This document shows positions 16,843-25,550 of a DNA stretch of 64,000 nucleotides, piece after piece. The position numbers were made by a program, and so were the translations under genes. Source of the DNA: Saprospiraceae bacterium (lineage in GTDB: Bacteria > Bacteroidota > Bacteroidia > Chitinophagales > Saprospiraceae); assembly GCA_020629035.1 (NCBI GenBank), contig JAHDEC010000003.1, positions 62,001-126,000 on the forward strand, read 5' to 3'. The first letter of the stretch is position 1; every line of letters starts with the position of its first letter. The notes under the pieces are model-generated. The model was not told where the DNA came from and made no database searches. It saw only the letters and a program-made list of their open reading frames with translations.

Positions 16843-19800
16843 ATGTTAAGAACCGATTTTACAAAAATCGGGACTTTACCTGTATGGGTATTGTCCCTGT
16901 TTGTCAGCATGTTATTTATGGGAACAGACGTTCATGCTGAAAACAACCCAACGGCTCTTGGCTCTCTTGCCTGCAACAATAGTGTTAACGCATCAGTTAA
17001 TGCCAATTGTGAAGTCAACATTACACTTGCGATGGTTTTGGAAGGTGAAGATCCTACCTTAGTTCTGGAGGATCATTATGTACTGGAAATAGAGGATTTC
17101 CCAGTTAATGATGGTTCAGTACCAGGCTATGCAAACGGTACGATTACACTTTCTGAAAAACGTGAGTATATTGCTTCGGTCAGAGAGACAGGTGTCCCGA
17201 ATCCCAATAGTTGTTGGGGTACTATTACAGTTGAGGATAAAATAGATCCACAACTAGATTTAAATCCTTGTGATGATCCGGATGATCCGTGTTATCTATG
17301 GGTGTCATGCGAAGAAATCTCAGACTTATCGTCTTTAGCATTTCTTGATGCAAATCCTTCATTAATTCCAGTTCCAACGGTAGTAGACAATTGTACTGCT
17401 TACAGTGATCTGACAAGAACAGTTCATGTTTCTGTTTTGAATGATGGAAATTGTGATGACAAAGCTCTTGAAGTGGATTTTACTTATGAAGACCTCTGTG
17501 GTAACGAAACTACAGTTACGGCCTATTATGTAGTACCACTAATCAATGTGTATAGCATTGAAGGTCCATCCGCTGAAGCACCAGTTGGTGATGGAGATGG
17601 CAAAATATTTTTGCCTTGTGGAGCGGATACTGATCCAGAGTCAGTACGTGCTCATGCTTATGATTTATTATTAGAATATTTCTTGGCATTTTATGGCCCA
17701 GATCCTACTGCAGCAGAAATTGCTGAAGCAGAATCCTATGCGGCTTATTATGATGATTTGTTTGCATACCCGCATGCTTTTTATGATGGGTTTCATAACT
17801 TCTACAAGCCTTTAAATCACGATGTATGTAACACTGCCACAGTTTACACTGATGTCTTTGTACCTATTTGTGATGAAGATGCTTGTCCAGGAATGGGTAA
17901 ACACATCAGAACTTGGACTGTATATGATTGGTGTAGTGGAGATTCTGAGGATTTTACTCAAATCATCATTAATGCTGACCAAGATGGTCCCAACATGGAT
18001 GCAAATGACCTTACGGTTAGTGTAGATCCATGGGAATGCTGGGGAAATGTTGTATTTCCAGCACCAGAACATTTAAATGACAAATGTGGTGATTACACTA
18101 CATGGTCAGTAAATGATCACTATGGTCAAGAAGTAGACTACGATGCTGACCTCGGTTGGGTAGTCTGGCAATTGCCAAAAGGTGTACATCATTTTACTTA
18201 TGTAGGTAAAGATTGTTGTGGCAACACTACTTCTGTAGATGTAGAAGTAACTGTTCAGGATAACACCCCTCCTGTGGCAGTGTCAAAACAAGATATCGTG
18301 ATTTCTTTAACTTCAGGCCCCGGAGGAAATGGAATCGCTAAGTTATTTAAGTGGAATGTAGACAACGGATCATTTGATGGTTGTTCTGATGTACATTTAG
18401 AAATCAGAAGAGAAAACGACTTCTGTGGAATAGATGATAACTTAACTTATGATAATGATGGTCATCCGTTTGATGACAATGATGACAACGATGATGGAGA
18501 ATTTGTCAAATTCTGCTGCCAAGATCTAGTAGATAATGGTGTAGATGAAAATGGCGATGGATATCTTGATTACGCAATGATCAAGGTATGGCTTAGAGTC
18601 TGGGATGATGGAGACATGGATGGTGTATTTGGCACAGCAGGTGACAATTACAATGAGACATGGTCTTACGTTAGACTTGAAGATAAGCTAACTCCAGTAA
18701 TAACATGTCCCCCAGACATTGAAATCGGTTGTGAAGAAGACTGCGATGACCTTAATCTAGTCGGTACAGCAACAGCATTTGCTAGTTGCAGTGATCTGTT
18801 AACAGATTACAAAGATCTCGAAAGACATATTGATGGCTGCGGCGATGGATATGTATTGAGACAATGGTTTGTAGTATCAAGACCTGATATTACTTGCCAA
18901 CAAATGATTACAAAACTTGGTACAAACTCTGGAGAAATCACCATATACTGGCCTGAAGATGCAGAGATAGATTGTACTGATGAAGTAGTGGACGACCAAC
19001 CGTGGTGGGATGCTGGAGCTTGTGATCAAATGGCATATAACTTAGATACAGATACTTTCTATTTCGAAGAAGGTGCTTGTTATAAAGTATTAAATCATTG
19101 GACAGTTATTAACTGGTGTCATTATGTACCAGGTAGTGACGATATTCCTGGATTTTCTGATGGATATGATCATCATACCCAAGTAATTAAAATTCAAGAT
19201 TTCCAAAAACCTGTTCTTACAGGTTGTGATGAGATGCTTATGCTTGAAGCAGATGATATAGATGATGTAGATGGAGACGGAGTAATTTGTGAAAATGTAA
19301 ATCCAATGTTTACCATGGAGGCGGTCGATGAAGGCGTTTGTCCTAGTAACTGGATTAAGTGGGTTGTACAGGTTGACCTTTGGGGAGACTGGACAGTTGA
19401 CCATGAATTTAGAACAGATTATGGTCCATTACACCCTAATTATGTTGCTCCAACTCAGCCAGGAGAAGAAGTTAAGATTACTCTTCCTGAAGATATTGCA
19501 GGTAGTATGATTACCCATAGAATCATTTGGAAAGCCAGTGATGGATGTGGAAACGTAACTACATGTACACAAGATCTTATGGTTGTTGATAAATTAAAGC
19601 CTACACCTTATTGTGTGAACTTAAGTTCAGCATTAATGGATAATGGAGAGGTTGCTCTTTGGGCTTGTGATTTCAACTTGGGAAGTTATGATAACTGTTC
19701 TGCTCAAGAAGATCTTAGATATACATTTACTTCCACACCACCTGAAGAAGATGAAGATTACATTGCTTCATTAAAGTGTGCTGCCATGACATTTAATTGT

Positions 19801-21162
19801 GATGATTTCAATGCTGCTTCAGATAATGGTGGATTAGTATCTGTAGATATGTATGTATGGGACGAGAAAGGAAATTACGATTTCTGTACCGTTACCTTGA
19901 CCTTAGTTGATAATACTGGATTCTGTGATCCTACGAGCGGCGTATCAAGAATGATCGCTGGTCATGTAGCTACTGAAGCTGGAGATGTTTTAGAGGATGT
20001 TGAAATCACGATTGATAACAACACTCCTAATTATCCATTAACACATATGACGGATGCTGATGGTTATTATGCCTTTGATGAAAACACAGTCAATTCAGAC
20101 TATATGATTCAAGGAACTAAAAATGATGATTACAAGAATGGAGTTAGTACTGTGGATATTGTACTAATACAAAAGCACATTTTAGGCTTAGGAAACTTAG
20201 ATTCTTCTTATAAAATCCTTGCAGCTGATGCAAATGGTGATGAGAAAGTTTCTGCACAGGATTTAGTAGCTATCAGACAATTAGTTTTAGGCGTAATCAC
20301 TGAATTTCCTAATACAGGAAGTTGGATGTTTGTCGATGCTAATAAGAACTTAAATTATCCATCACCGTGGCCACTAGATGATCACTTAATGGTAGAAAGT
20401 TTAGCTTCTGATATGATGGATGAAGACTTTGTTGCAGTCAAAATTGGTGATGTAAATAACACCGTTATTTTAAGCGCTAAGGATGAAAGTGATACAAGAG
20501 GAGCTGAAGTGATTAGTTTGCAAGTAAATGACCGAATGGTTAATGCAGGTGAATTAGTAACTGTAGCGGTGAATGCTGATGATATAGAAGAACTATTAGG
20601 TATGCAATTTACTTTGCAGCATGATGGTTTATCATTAGTAGCGATTGAAGGAGATGACCTAGATGTAAATCAAGGCAATTATGCTTCAATTAGCGATAAC
20701 CTAACTACATTCAGCTGGAATAGTACAGAAAGAATGAATGCTTCAGGAACCTTATTTAGTCTAACATTTACTGCAAATGAAACGGCTAGTTTATCTTCTT
20801 TATTAAGCATTACTTCAGATGTTACAGCAGCAGAAGCTTACACTTCGAATGCATACGAAATGAATGATCTTGAGCTAGTATTTGGTGAAAGCAGCACTGG
20901 GGTATTTGCGCTTTTCCAAAACGTACCTAACCCAGCAAAGAACAATACAAACATCAGCTTTGTATTACCACAAGCAGGTCAGGCAAGTTTAAGTATTTAC
21001 AGCATAACAGGACAAGTTGTTAAGCAGATAGATGCTGAGTACACTAAAGGAAAGCACACCATAACGATCGATGCGAATGATATTCCATCAGCAGGTATGT
21101 GGTTCTATACTTTAGAGAGTGAAAACCACTCGGCTACGAAACGAATGATGATTATCGATTAA
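16843..21162 (+). CDS. Giant T9SS surface protein with dockerin- and cohesin-like modules
   Basis: A 1439-residue secreted protein. The signal peptide covers about 1-32 (...MGTDVHAEN). A long Cys- and Asp-rich region (about 35-1040) holds repeated Ig/HYR-like units with recurring DNCT/DLCGNET, DWCSGDS, NWCHY, DGCGNVTTC signatures. A carboxypeptidase-regulatory-like segment (about 1045-1095, MIAGHVATEAGDVLEDVEIT) leads into a type I dockerin-like pair of EF-hand helices (about 1100-1150: VSTVDIVLIQKHILGL and DANGDEKVSAQDLVAIRQLV). A cohesin-like beta domain follows (about 1220-1345). A T9SS type A sorting domain closes the protein (about 1350-1439, FQNVPNPAKNNTNISFVLP). It is likely exported and anchored at the surface. 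The ligand is unknown. Low-complexity DDNDDNDDGE at about 545-555 may bind calcium. Confidence 0.88.
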   Translation: MLRTDFTKIGTLPVWVLSLFVSMLFMGTDVHAENNPTALGSLACNNSVNASVNANCEVNITLAMVLEGEDPTLVLEDHYVLEIEDFPVNDGSVPGYANGTITLSEKREYIASVRETGVPNPNSCWGTITVEDKIDPQLDLNPCDDPDDPCYLWVSCEEISDLSSLAFLDANPSLIPVPTVVDNCTAYSDLTRTVHVSVLNDGNCDDKALEVDFTYEDLCGNETTVTAYYVVPLINVYSIEGPSAEAPVGDGDGKIFLPCGADTDPESVRAHAYDLLLEYFLAFYGPDPTAAEIAEAESYAAYYDDLFAYPHAFYDGFHNFYKPLNHDVCNTATVYTDVFVPICDEDACPGMGKHIRTWTVYDWCSGDSEDFTQIIINADQDGPNMDANDLTVSVDPWECWGNVVFPAPEHLNDKCGDYTTWSVNDHYGQEVDYDADLGWVVWQLPKGVHHFTYVGKDCCGNTTSVDVEVTVQDNTPPVAVSKQDIVISLTSGPGGNGIAKLFKWNVDNGSFDGCSDVHLEIRRENDFCGIDDNLTYDNDGHPFDDNDDNDDGEFVKFCCQDLVDNGVDENGDGYLDYAMIKVWLRVWDDGDMDGVFGTAGDNYNETWSYVRLEDKLTPVITCPPDIEIGCEEDCDDLNLVGTATAFASCSDLLTDYKDLERHIDGCGDGYVLRQWFVVSRPDITCQQMITKLGTNSGEITIYWPEDAEIDCTDEVVDDQPWWDAGACDQMAYNLDTDTFYFEEGACYKVLNHWTVINWCHYVPGSDDIPGFSDGYDHHTQVIKIQDFQKPVLTGCDEMLMLEADDIDDVDGDGVICENVNPMFTMEAVDEGVCPSNWIKWVVQVDLWGDWTVDHEFRTDYGPLHPNYVAPTQPGEEVKITLPEDIAGSMITHRIIWKASDGCGNVTTCTQDLMVVDKLKPTPYCVNLSSALMDNGEVALWACDFNLGSYDNCSAQEDLRYTFTSTPPEEDEDYIASLKCAAMTFNCDDFNAASDNGGLVSVDMYVWDEKGNYDFCTVTLTLVDNTGFCDPTSGVSRMIAGHVATEAGDVLEDVEITIDNNTPNYPLTHMTDADGYYAFDENTVNSDYMIQGTKNDDYKNGVSTVDIVLIQKHILGLGNLDSSYKILAADANGDEKVSAQDLVAIRQLVLGVITEFPNTGSWMFVDANKNLNYPSPWPLDDHLMVESLASDMMDEDFVAVKIGDVNNTVILSAKDESDTRGAEVISLQVNDRMVNAGELVTVAVNADDIEELLGMQFTLQHDGLSLVAIEGDDLDVNQGNYASISDNLTTFSWNSTERMNASGTLFSLTFTANETASLSSLLSITSDVTAAEAYTSNAYEMNDLELVFGESSTGVFALFQNVPNPAKNNTNISFVLPQAGQASLSIYSITGQVVKQIDAEYTKGKHTITIDANDIPSAGMWFYTLESENHSATKRMMIID

Positions 21163-21189
21163 TTCGAGAATCTTACGAACATAGTATTA

Positions 21190-21219
21190 GGGGTTACCAT
21201 TTAGGTAGCCCCTTTTTTT
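21190..21219 (+). terminator. Rho-independent terminator of the giant T9SS gene
   Basis: GGGGTTACC (21190-21198) pairs with GGTAGCCCC (21204-21212) with one T-G wobble, loop of 5 nt, followed by T7 (21213-21219). It lies 27 bp after the stop codon. An ATG at 21220 directly abuts the T-run and is therefore unlikely to be the next gene's start. Confidence 0.88.
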
Positions 21220-21264
21220 ATGGTTCAATGTCGAACTAATCACAAAGACATTACATTTACAAGC

Positions 21265-21981
21265 ATGAATATTATTGCTTGGAACTGCAATATGGCTTTT
21301 CGAAAGAAATACCATAAGATTATGGAGCTTTCTCCTGATATCTTAATTCTCATAGAGTGTGAAGGAAAAGCAACATTGGCCAAAACCCTGCAAGAGTATC
21401 CCGTAAAAAGTATTCAATGGTTTGGAGATCATCCACATAAAGGCATCGCGGTTATCCTTTTTATAAATGCTAAACTGGAGTTATTTCAAGACTATGAACC
21501 TGATTATAAATTTATTCTACCCTTTACTTTAAGCCTCGCTAGTCAAAAGTTATCATTGTTTGTGATTTGGGCAATGCCTAATAAAGAGCGTAGGAAAGAA
21601 GGCTATGTAGGGCAAATATGGAAGGCGATTAATTACTATCAAAAGAGTTTAAATGAAGCTTCAATCTTAATAGGAGACTTTAATAGTAACGCTATCTGGG
21701 ATAAGGAAAGAAAGGAAGGAAATCACAGTCAGGTAGTGGAGTTTTTAGCAAACTACAAGATCTACAGCCTCTACCATAAACAATCTGGAGATGAGCATGG
21801 AAAAGAAGCTAAACCCACCTGGTTTATGTACCGTCATCAGGATAAGACCTATCACTTAGATTACTGCTTTGCCAGTCTCTCTTGTATTGGGAAATCAACA
21901 TCTTTAACCATCGGAGATTTTGAAGAATGGATTGCTTTTAGTGATCATATGCCATTGATCGTAAAAAATATAATAGGGTAG
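21265..21981 (+). CDS. Endonuclease/exonuclease/phosphatase family protein
   Basis: A 238-residue protein with the EEP fold motifs in order: NIIAWNCNMAF, PDILILIECEGK (catalytic Glu), IGDFNSNA (Asp/Asn), and a terminal FSDHMPLIV (Asp-His pair). EEP enzymes cleave phosphodiester or phosphate bonds in nucleic acids or signalling lipids; the substrate cannot be told here. The ATG at 21265 gives the family-like start MNIIAWNCNM. The upstream in-frame ATG at 21220 sits on the terminator of the previous gene and is rejected. No signal peptide, so probably cytoplasmic. Confidence 0.82.
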   Translation: MNIIAWNCNMAFRKKYHKIMELSPDILILIECEGKATLAKTLQEYPVKSIQWFGDHPHKGIAVILFINAKLELFQDYEPDYKFILPFTLSLASQKLSLFVIWAMPNKERRKEGYVGQIWKAINYYQKSLNEASILIGDFNSNAIWDKERKEGNHSQVVEFLANYKIYSLYHKQSGDEHGKEAKPTWFMYRHQDKTYHLDYCFASLSCIGKSTSLTIGDFEEWIAFSDHMPLIVKNIIG

Positions 21982-21994
21982 AAGCTTTAACTAG

Positions 21995-22025
21995 GAAAGG
22001 CCACCTACAAGAGGCAGCCTTTCTT
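21995..22025. terminator. Terminator-like hairpin between convergent genes
   Basis: GAAAGGC (21995-22001) pairs with GCCTTTC (22017-22023), with an inner CCT/AGG pair, followed by TT. It lies 13 bp after the EEP gene stop and about 25 bp beyond the small ORF on the opposite strand, so it could serve both directions. Confidence 0.6.
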
Positions 22026-22050
22026 CAATCATGCTAACATTGAACAATAA

Positions 22051-22164
22051 TCAAAATATATTGGTACCAAAGTCTAACAATGATTTGATTACATCTAACC
22101 AGTCATACGCAAAACTATTGGTTGATTCAATCATTACTGTATGGTCATTTAGTTTGTAAGTCAT
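22051..22164 (-). CDS. Possible 37-residue protein downstream of the PspC gene
   Basis: ATG at 22162-22164 to TGA at 22051-22053. The product contains MTYKLNDHTVMIEST and NSFAYDWLDVIKSLLDFG. It begins 9 bp after the pspC-like stop on the same strand, and a hairpin terminator follows. The sequence looks protein-like (amphipathic, mixed charges, one Trp) and fills the gap neatly. No family is recognised. Length alone cannot exclude chance. Confidence 0.4.
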   Translation of the reverse strand: MTYKLNDHTVMIESTNSFAYDWLDVIKSLLDFGTNIF

Positions 22165-22173
22165 TTTGTCTGA

Positions 22174-22809
22174 TTATAGGAATTTCATGTTTTTAAATTC
22201 GTTGCCTAAATCCGATATTTTGTTTTTTATATCAGATAGTTCATTTTCTACCGATTTGCTGATAGTTGTTATGTTAATTGGTTCACCTCTCATGCTTAGA
22301 AAATCGGAAGAAGTTTTAGCTGTGGGTACAAAAACCCACAGAAGGATGTATACAAAAACCCCCATACCCATGCTTGCTAAGATGACAAACAACAATCTCA
22401 CCCAATTTGGATTTTCTACACCAAAGAATGCAGCCAAACCACTTGAAACTCCACCTAAATATTTATCTTCTGGATTTCTAAATAGACGTTTTCTATTGTG
22501 AGTAGCTCCGCTTGTCTGATGAGCTGAACTACTTTCTTCGAAATCAGTTTCTGCGCCAAAACTTTCAGGTGTACCCATTATTGCAATTATTTCATCCACA
22601 TGTTTTTGAGTGACTATGCCACCAGATGGCAAGTTCTCCTTCAGCAATTCTGCCATTCTACTTTCGATATCGAAAATGATATCATCATGTCCTTCAGATT
22701 TCGAGAAGTGGCGATCTATGGTTTTTAAGTATCTAGATAAGGATTCATAAGCATCATCATCTATGGTAAATGGGTATCCACCTAAATTGATATTTACTAT
22801 TTTGTTCAT
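22174..22809 (-). CDS. PspC domain membrane protein
   Basis: A 211-residue protein. Residues 1-90 form a soluble domain (INLGGYPFTIDDDAYESLSR, then ESRMAELLKENL). A PspC domain follows at about 100-160 (RKRLFRNPEDKYLGGVSSGL, AAFFGVENPNWVRLLFVILA) with one or two transmembrane helices ending in LLWVFVPTA. The last 35 residues form a coiled coil (ENELSDIKNKISDLGNEFKN). PspC-type proteins sense or respond to envelope stress. It lies 5 bp downstream of a PadR-type repressor gene, a common pair in Bacteroidota, and is probably controlled by it. Confidence 0.88.
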   Translation of the reverse strand: MNKIVNINLGGYPFTIDDDAYESLSRYLKTIDRHFSKSEGHDDIIFDIESRMAELLKENLPSGGIVTQKHVDEIIAIMGTPESFGAETDFEESSSAHQTSGATHNRKRLFRNPEDKYLGGVSSGLAAFFGVENPNWVRLLFVILASMGMGVFVYILLWVFVPTAKTSSDFLSMRGEPINITTISKSVENELSDIKNKISDLGNEFKNMKFL

Positions 22810-22814
22810 GTTAG

Positions 22815-23144
22815 TTATTTTGATTTTAAAATTTTGTTTACTGCATTATTGAGAGAGTCCCAATTTGTTTTTAATTCTTCCAAAAAAGCGGTTCCTGCTT
22901 CTGTTATGGTAAAATATTTCCTTGGAGGTCCTGATTGAGACTCTTTCCAAGTGTAGCTAAGCAAATCAGCGTTTTTTAGTCGGCTAAGCAAAGGATATAG
23001 CGTCCCTTCCACTATGATTAACTTAACATCTTTAAGCTCTTTCATGATGTCTGAAGGATATACTTCTCCATGTGAGACTATATTAAGTACACATAGTTCC
23101 AGTATTCCTTTTCTCATCTGAGCTGTAGTGTTTGTTAACTTCAT
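22815..23144 (-). CDS. PadR family transcriptional regulator
   Basis: A 109-residue winged-helix protein: QMRKGILELCVLNIVSHGEV, YPSDIMKELKDVKLIIVEGT, LYPLLSRLKNADLLSYTWKE, GPPRKYFTITEAGTAFLEEL. This is the short PadR-like form. The ATG at 23142-23144 is chosen because the promoter and operator-like dyad lie directly upstream of it (23164-23204); the longer in-frame extension to 23255 would run through that promoter. First gene of a padR-pspC operon, likely autoregulated. Confidence 0.9.
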   Translation of the reverse strand: MKLTNTTAQMRKGILELCVLNIVSHGEVYPSDIMKELKDVKLIIVEGTLYPLLSRLKNADLLSYTWKESQSGPPRKYFTITEAGTAFLEELKTNWDSLNNAVNKILKSK

Positions 23145-23163
23145 TTGTTTATAATTTAGTTCG

Positions 23164-23204
23164 TTTGTTATAACAAATATATAACAAAGCAAGTTACTAT
23201 GCAA
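23164..23204 (-). promoter_or_regulatory. padR promoter with overlapping operator-like dyad
   Basis: Minus strand: TTG (23204-23202), 20 bp, TATATTTG (23181-23174), a full Bacteroidota promoter. The 14 bp perfect palindrome TTTGTTATAACAAA (23164-23177) overlaps the -7 element and the expected start site. Its half ATAACAAA recurs at 23181-23188, 11 bp (one helical turn) away. The layout suits repression by the PadR protein encoded just downstream. Confidence 0.7.
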
Positions 23205-23397
23205 TGCAAAGTAGTGTGTTTTAGGATTAACTGCCAGATTTCTTCGATAAATCATAGAAATTGAGTATAAATTCGTCCATTAACAGTCGATTTAAATACA
23301 GAAAATGTTTTGCAAACTAACTTATGTACCGAATGTCAAGCTAAGTAATCTATGATGTCCTTACCTTAGCCTTTGAAGAAAAAGCATATCTTATTCA

Positions 23398-24801
23398 GTG
23401 CACAATCAAAAAACAAGTAGCTATTTTATTTATCTAGGTCTCAGTTTACCATTCCTATTTCTATATGGATTAAGCTTGGATGATCCATTTTTCTGGGACA
23501 CTGTACAGTTAGCTTCTAAGCAGGCGCACTTTTTTTATGACTCCATTGGTCAACATGCAACATTGGCTGAATCTATAAATAGTGGACACATTCCTGCTTT
23601 TGGATGGTATTTAGCTAGTTGCTGGAAAATATTTGCTAAGAGCTTGTTGGTGAGCCATTTGGCTATGTTGCCCTTTCTTTTAGTATTTCTATTTTATGTA
23701 ATTAAACTCTGCGAGCACTTATTTAATGACCATTGGAAGTGGGTGGCTTTTTTATTTTTGATTTATGAACCTACCTTTCTTGCCCAGTCAAGTTTAGTAT
23801 CTCCTGATATAGTATTAATGGCCTTTCTGGCTATGGCCAGCTATGGTTTGTTGCTTAATAAGCGTTTATTAATTGGTATTGCCGCGGTCTTTTTGACCTT
23901 AGTCAGTATGCGGGGAATTATGGTGGTAGCCATTTTAATGCTCACTTTTCTATGGCTTAGAAAGTCCTGGAAGTCTTATCGTGGGCTCTGGGAATTATTT
24001 ACCTTATTCGCTCCGGCAGCTCTCGTTTTTCTAGGCTACTATGGGTTTCATTTTATAAAAGAAGGATGGGTTTTTTATCACGATTCTTCTCCTTGGGCAG
24101 AAAGTTTCGAAAAGGTTAGTATTAAAGGCATTAGTAAAAACCTTGGCATTGTTGCTTGGAGATTTATGGATTTCGGTCGATGGCCAATAGTTTTATTGCT
24201 TCCCTTGTTTATGCTATTTAGAAAAATTAAGCCCCAGTGGTATCCATTGCTATTTCGTTTATGTTATTTATCAATAGCGATTATCGTCGGGATTACTGTT
24301 TTCTATAAAGGCTTGACAGCCCATCGATACTTCATGCCTATCTATTTTTATTCAATATTGTTATTTGTGGGTTTTGTATCGCAATTAGGTATACTGAAGT
24401 CTCTTAAACACGGTTTGCTTGCTTTAGTTTTTCTTAGTTTTATAACAGGTCATTTTTGGAAATACCCCAATGACGTGGCTCAGGGGTGGGATGCGAGTTT
24501 AGCTTACAAGGATCACATGGAAGGCATGGAACTTAGCAAAACATATTTAAGGAAGCACGGCATTCCTCTTTCAGCTGTTGGCACTCATTTTCCATTTTTA
24601 GCTTCACAAGAAATCTTATATTTAAATGAGAATCAAGCCTCTTTTAGTAAGATGGATTTAGACAAGCAGCAATATGTCTTGTATTCTAATATTTGTAATG
24701 ATATCAGTGATGATCAGCTATCAGAGATTCGTGCCCACTGGACGCCTATTTTTACCTTTGCAAAGCGTGCCGTAGAGTTTAGTTTGTATGAAAAGAAATA
24801 G
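23398..24801 (+). CDS. Multi-pass membrane glycosyltransferase-like protein (GT-C type)
   Basis: A 467-residue integral membrane protein with about 10 hydrophobic helices. The first loop has LDDPFFWDTVQLASKQ, an acidic motif at the place where GT-C enzymes such as the GT39/ArnT group carry their catalytic acid. Later loops include HYRFMP-like sequence (GLTAHRYFMPIYFYSIL). It would transfer a sugar from a polyprenyl-phosphate donor on the outer face of the inner membrane. The start is a GTG (23398). Substrate unknown. Convergent with msrA, 3 bp apart. Confidence 0.65.
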   Translation: MHNQKTSSYFIYLGLSLPFLFLYGLSLDDPFFWDTVQLASKQAHFFYDSIGQHATLAESINSGHIPAFGWYLASCWKIFAKSLLVSHLAMLPFLLVFLFYVIKLCEHLFNDHWKWVAFLFLIYEPTFLAQSSLVSPDIVLMAFLAMASYGLLLNKRLLIGIAAVFLTLVSMRGIMVVAILMLTFLWLRKSWKSYRGLWELFTLFAPAALVFLGYYGFHFIKEGWVFYHDSSPWAESFEKVSIKGISKNLGIVAWRFMDFGRWPIVLLLPLFMLFRKIKPQWYPLLFRLCYLSIAIIVGITVFYKGLTAHRYFMPIYFYSILLFVGFVSQLGILKSLKHGLLALVFLSFITGHFWKYPNDVAQGWDASLAYKDHMEGMELSKTYLRKHGIPLSAVGTHFPFLASQEILYLNENQASFSKMDLDKQQYVLYSNICNDISDDQLSEIRAHWTPIFTFAKRAVEFSLYEKK

Positions 24802-24804
24802 GAC

Positions 24805-25497
24805 TTACTTCTTTTTGTACTGAGGTTTAAGTTTACTCGCGAAAGTTTTCATTACTTTCTCCACCTTAGGTCTGCTTACTGCTGAAACATAGGATTGGTT
24901 AGGGTTCAATTCGTAAAAATCCTGATGATATCCTTCAGCTGTCCAAAAAAGGTCATAAGCTTCTAGTGTTGTTACAATAGGATCACTAAACATTCCCGAT
25001 TGGTTAAGCGCTTCAATTTTTGCTTCTGCAAGTTGTTTTTGTTTATCATTTTGATAAAAAATAGCAGATCTATATTGTGGTCCAATGTCATTTCCTTGTC
25101 TATTCAGCGTGGTCGGATCATGAGCTACATAAAGCACATCTAGTAGGGTCTCATAACTTACTACTGCTGGATCGTAGTAAATATAAATGGCCTCCGCAAA
25201 ATCGGTAGTCCCACTACAAACCCACTTATAATCAGGTTGTTTTTTTTCTCCTCCTCCAGCATAGCCACTAATCACGTCCACAACTCCTTCTATTCGATGA
25301 AATGCAGCTTCAGTACACCAAAAACATCCACCTGCTAATACAGCTGTCGAAAGTCCTGTGTGATCTATTCCATTGTCGTAATTATCAATCTTCTGAACAT
25401 CTTTAGGTAGATTGGAAGATTCACTAACATCTTGCTGACTACAAGTGGATTGAATGGTCAGCAAACTTAATACGGCGAATAAAAGGTAGATTCTCAT
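24805..25497 (-). CDS. msrA: Peptide-methionine (S)-S-oxide reductase, lipoprotein form
   Basis: A 230-residue protein with the MsrA active site GGCFWCTEAAFHRIEGV (nucleophile Cys58), then ISGYAGG, YDPAVVSYETLLDVLY, HDPTTLNRQGNDIGPQYRS and AEGYHQDFY. It reduces methionine-S-sulfoxide in proteins. The N-terminus (MRIYLLFAVLSLLTIQSTC) ends in a lipobox-like Cys19, so this copy is probably a lipoprotein in the periplasm or outer membrane, repairing oxidised envelope proteins. No MsrB domain or gene is adjacent. Confidence 0.93.
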   Translation of the reverse strand: MRIYLLFAVLSLLTIQSTCSQQDVSESSNLPKDVQKIDNYDNGIDHTGLSTAVLAGGCFWCTEAAFHRIEGVVDVISGYAGGGEKKQPDYKWVCSGTTDFAEAIYIYYDPAVVSYETLLDVLYVAHDPTTLNRQGNDIGPQYRSAIFYQNDKQKQLAEAKIEALNQSGMFSDPIVTTLEAYDLFWTAEGYHQDFYELNPNQSYVSAVSRPKVEKVMKTFASKLKPQYKKK

Positions 25498-25550
25498 AGA
25501 ATTCTTTTGTATAAAAGATAAATCGTGGAGTTTTTGTTCAATTAGTCTAC

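Noticed and set aside
21220-21264. Longer N-terminus of the EEP family protein
   Set aside because: The start abuts the T-run of the previous gene's terminator; the ATG at 21265 matches the family start.
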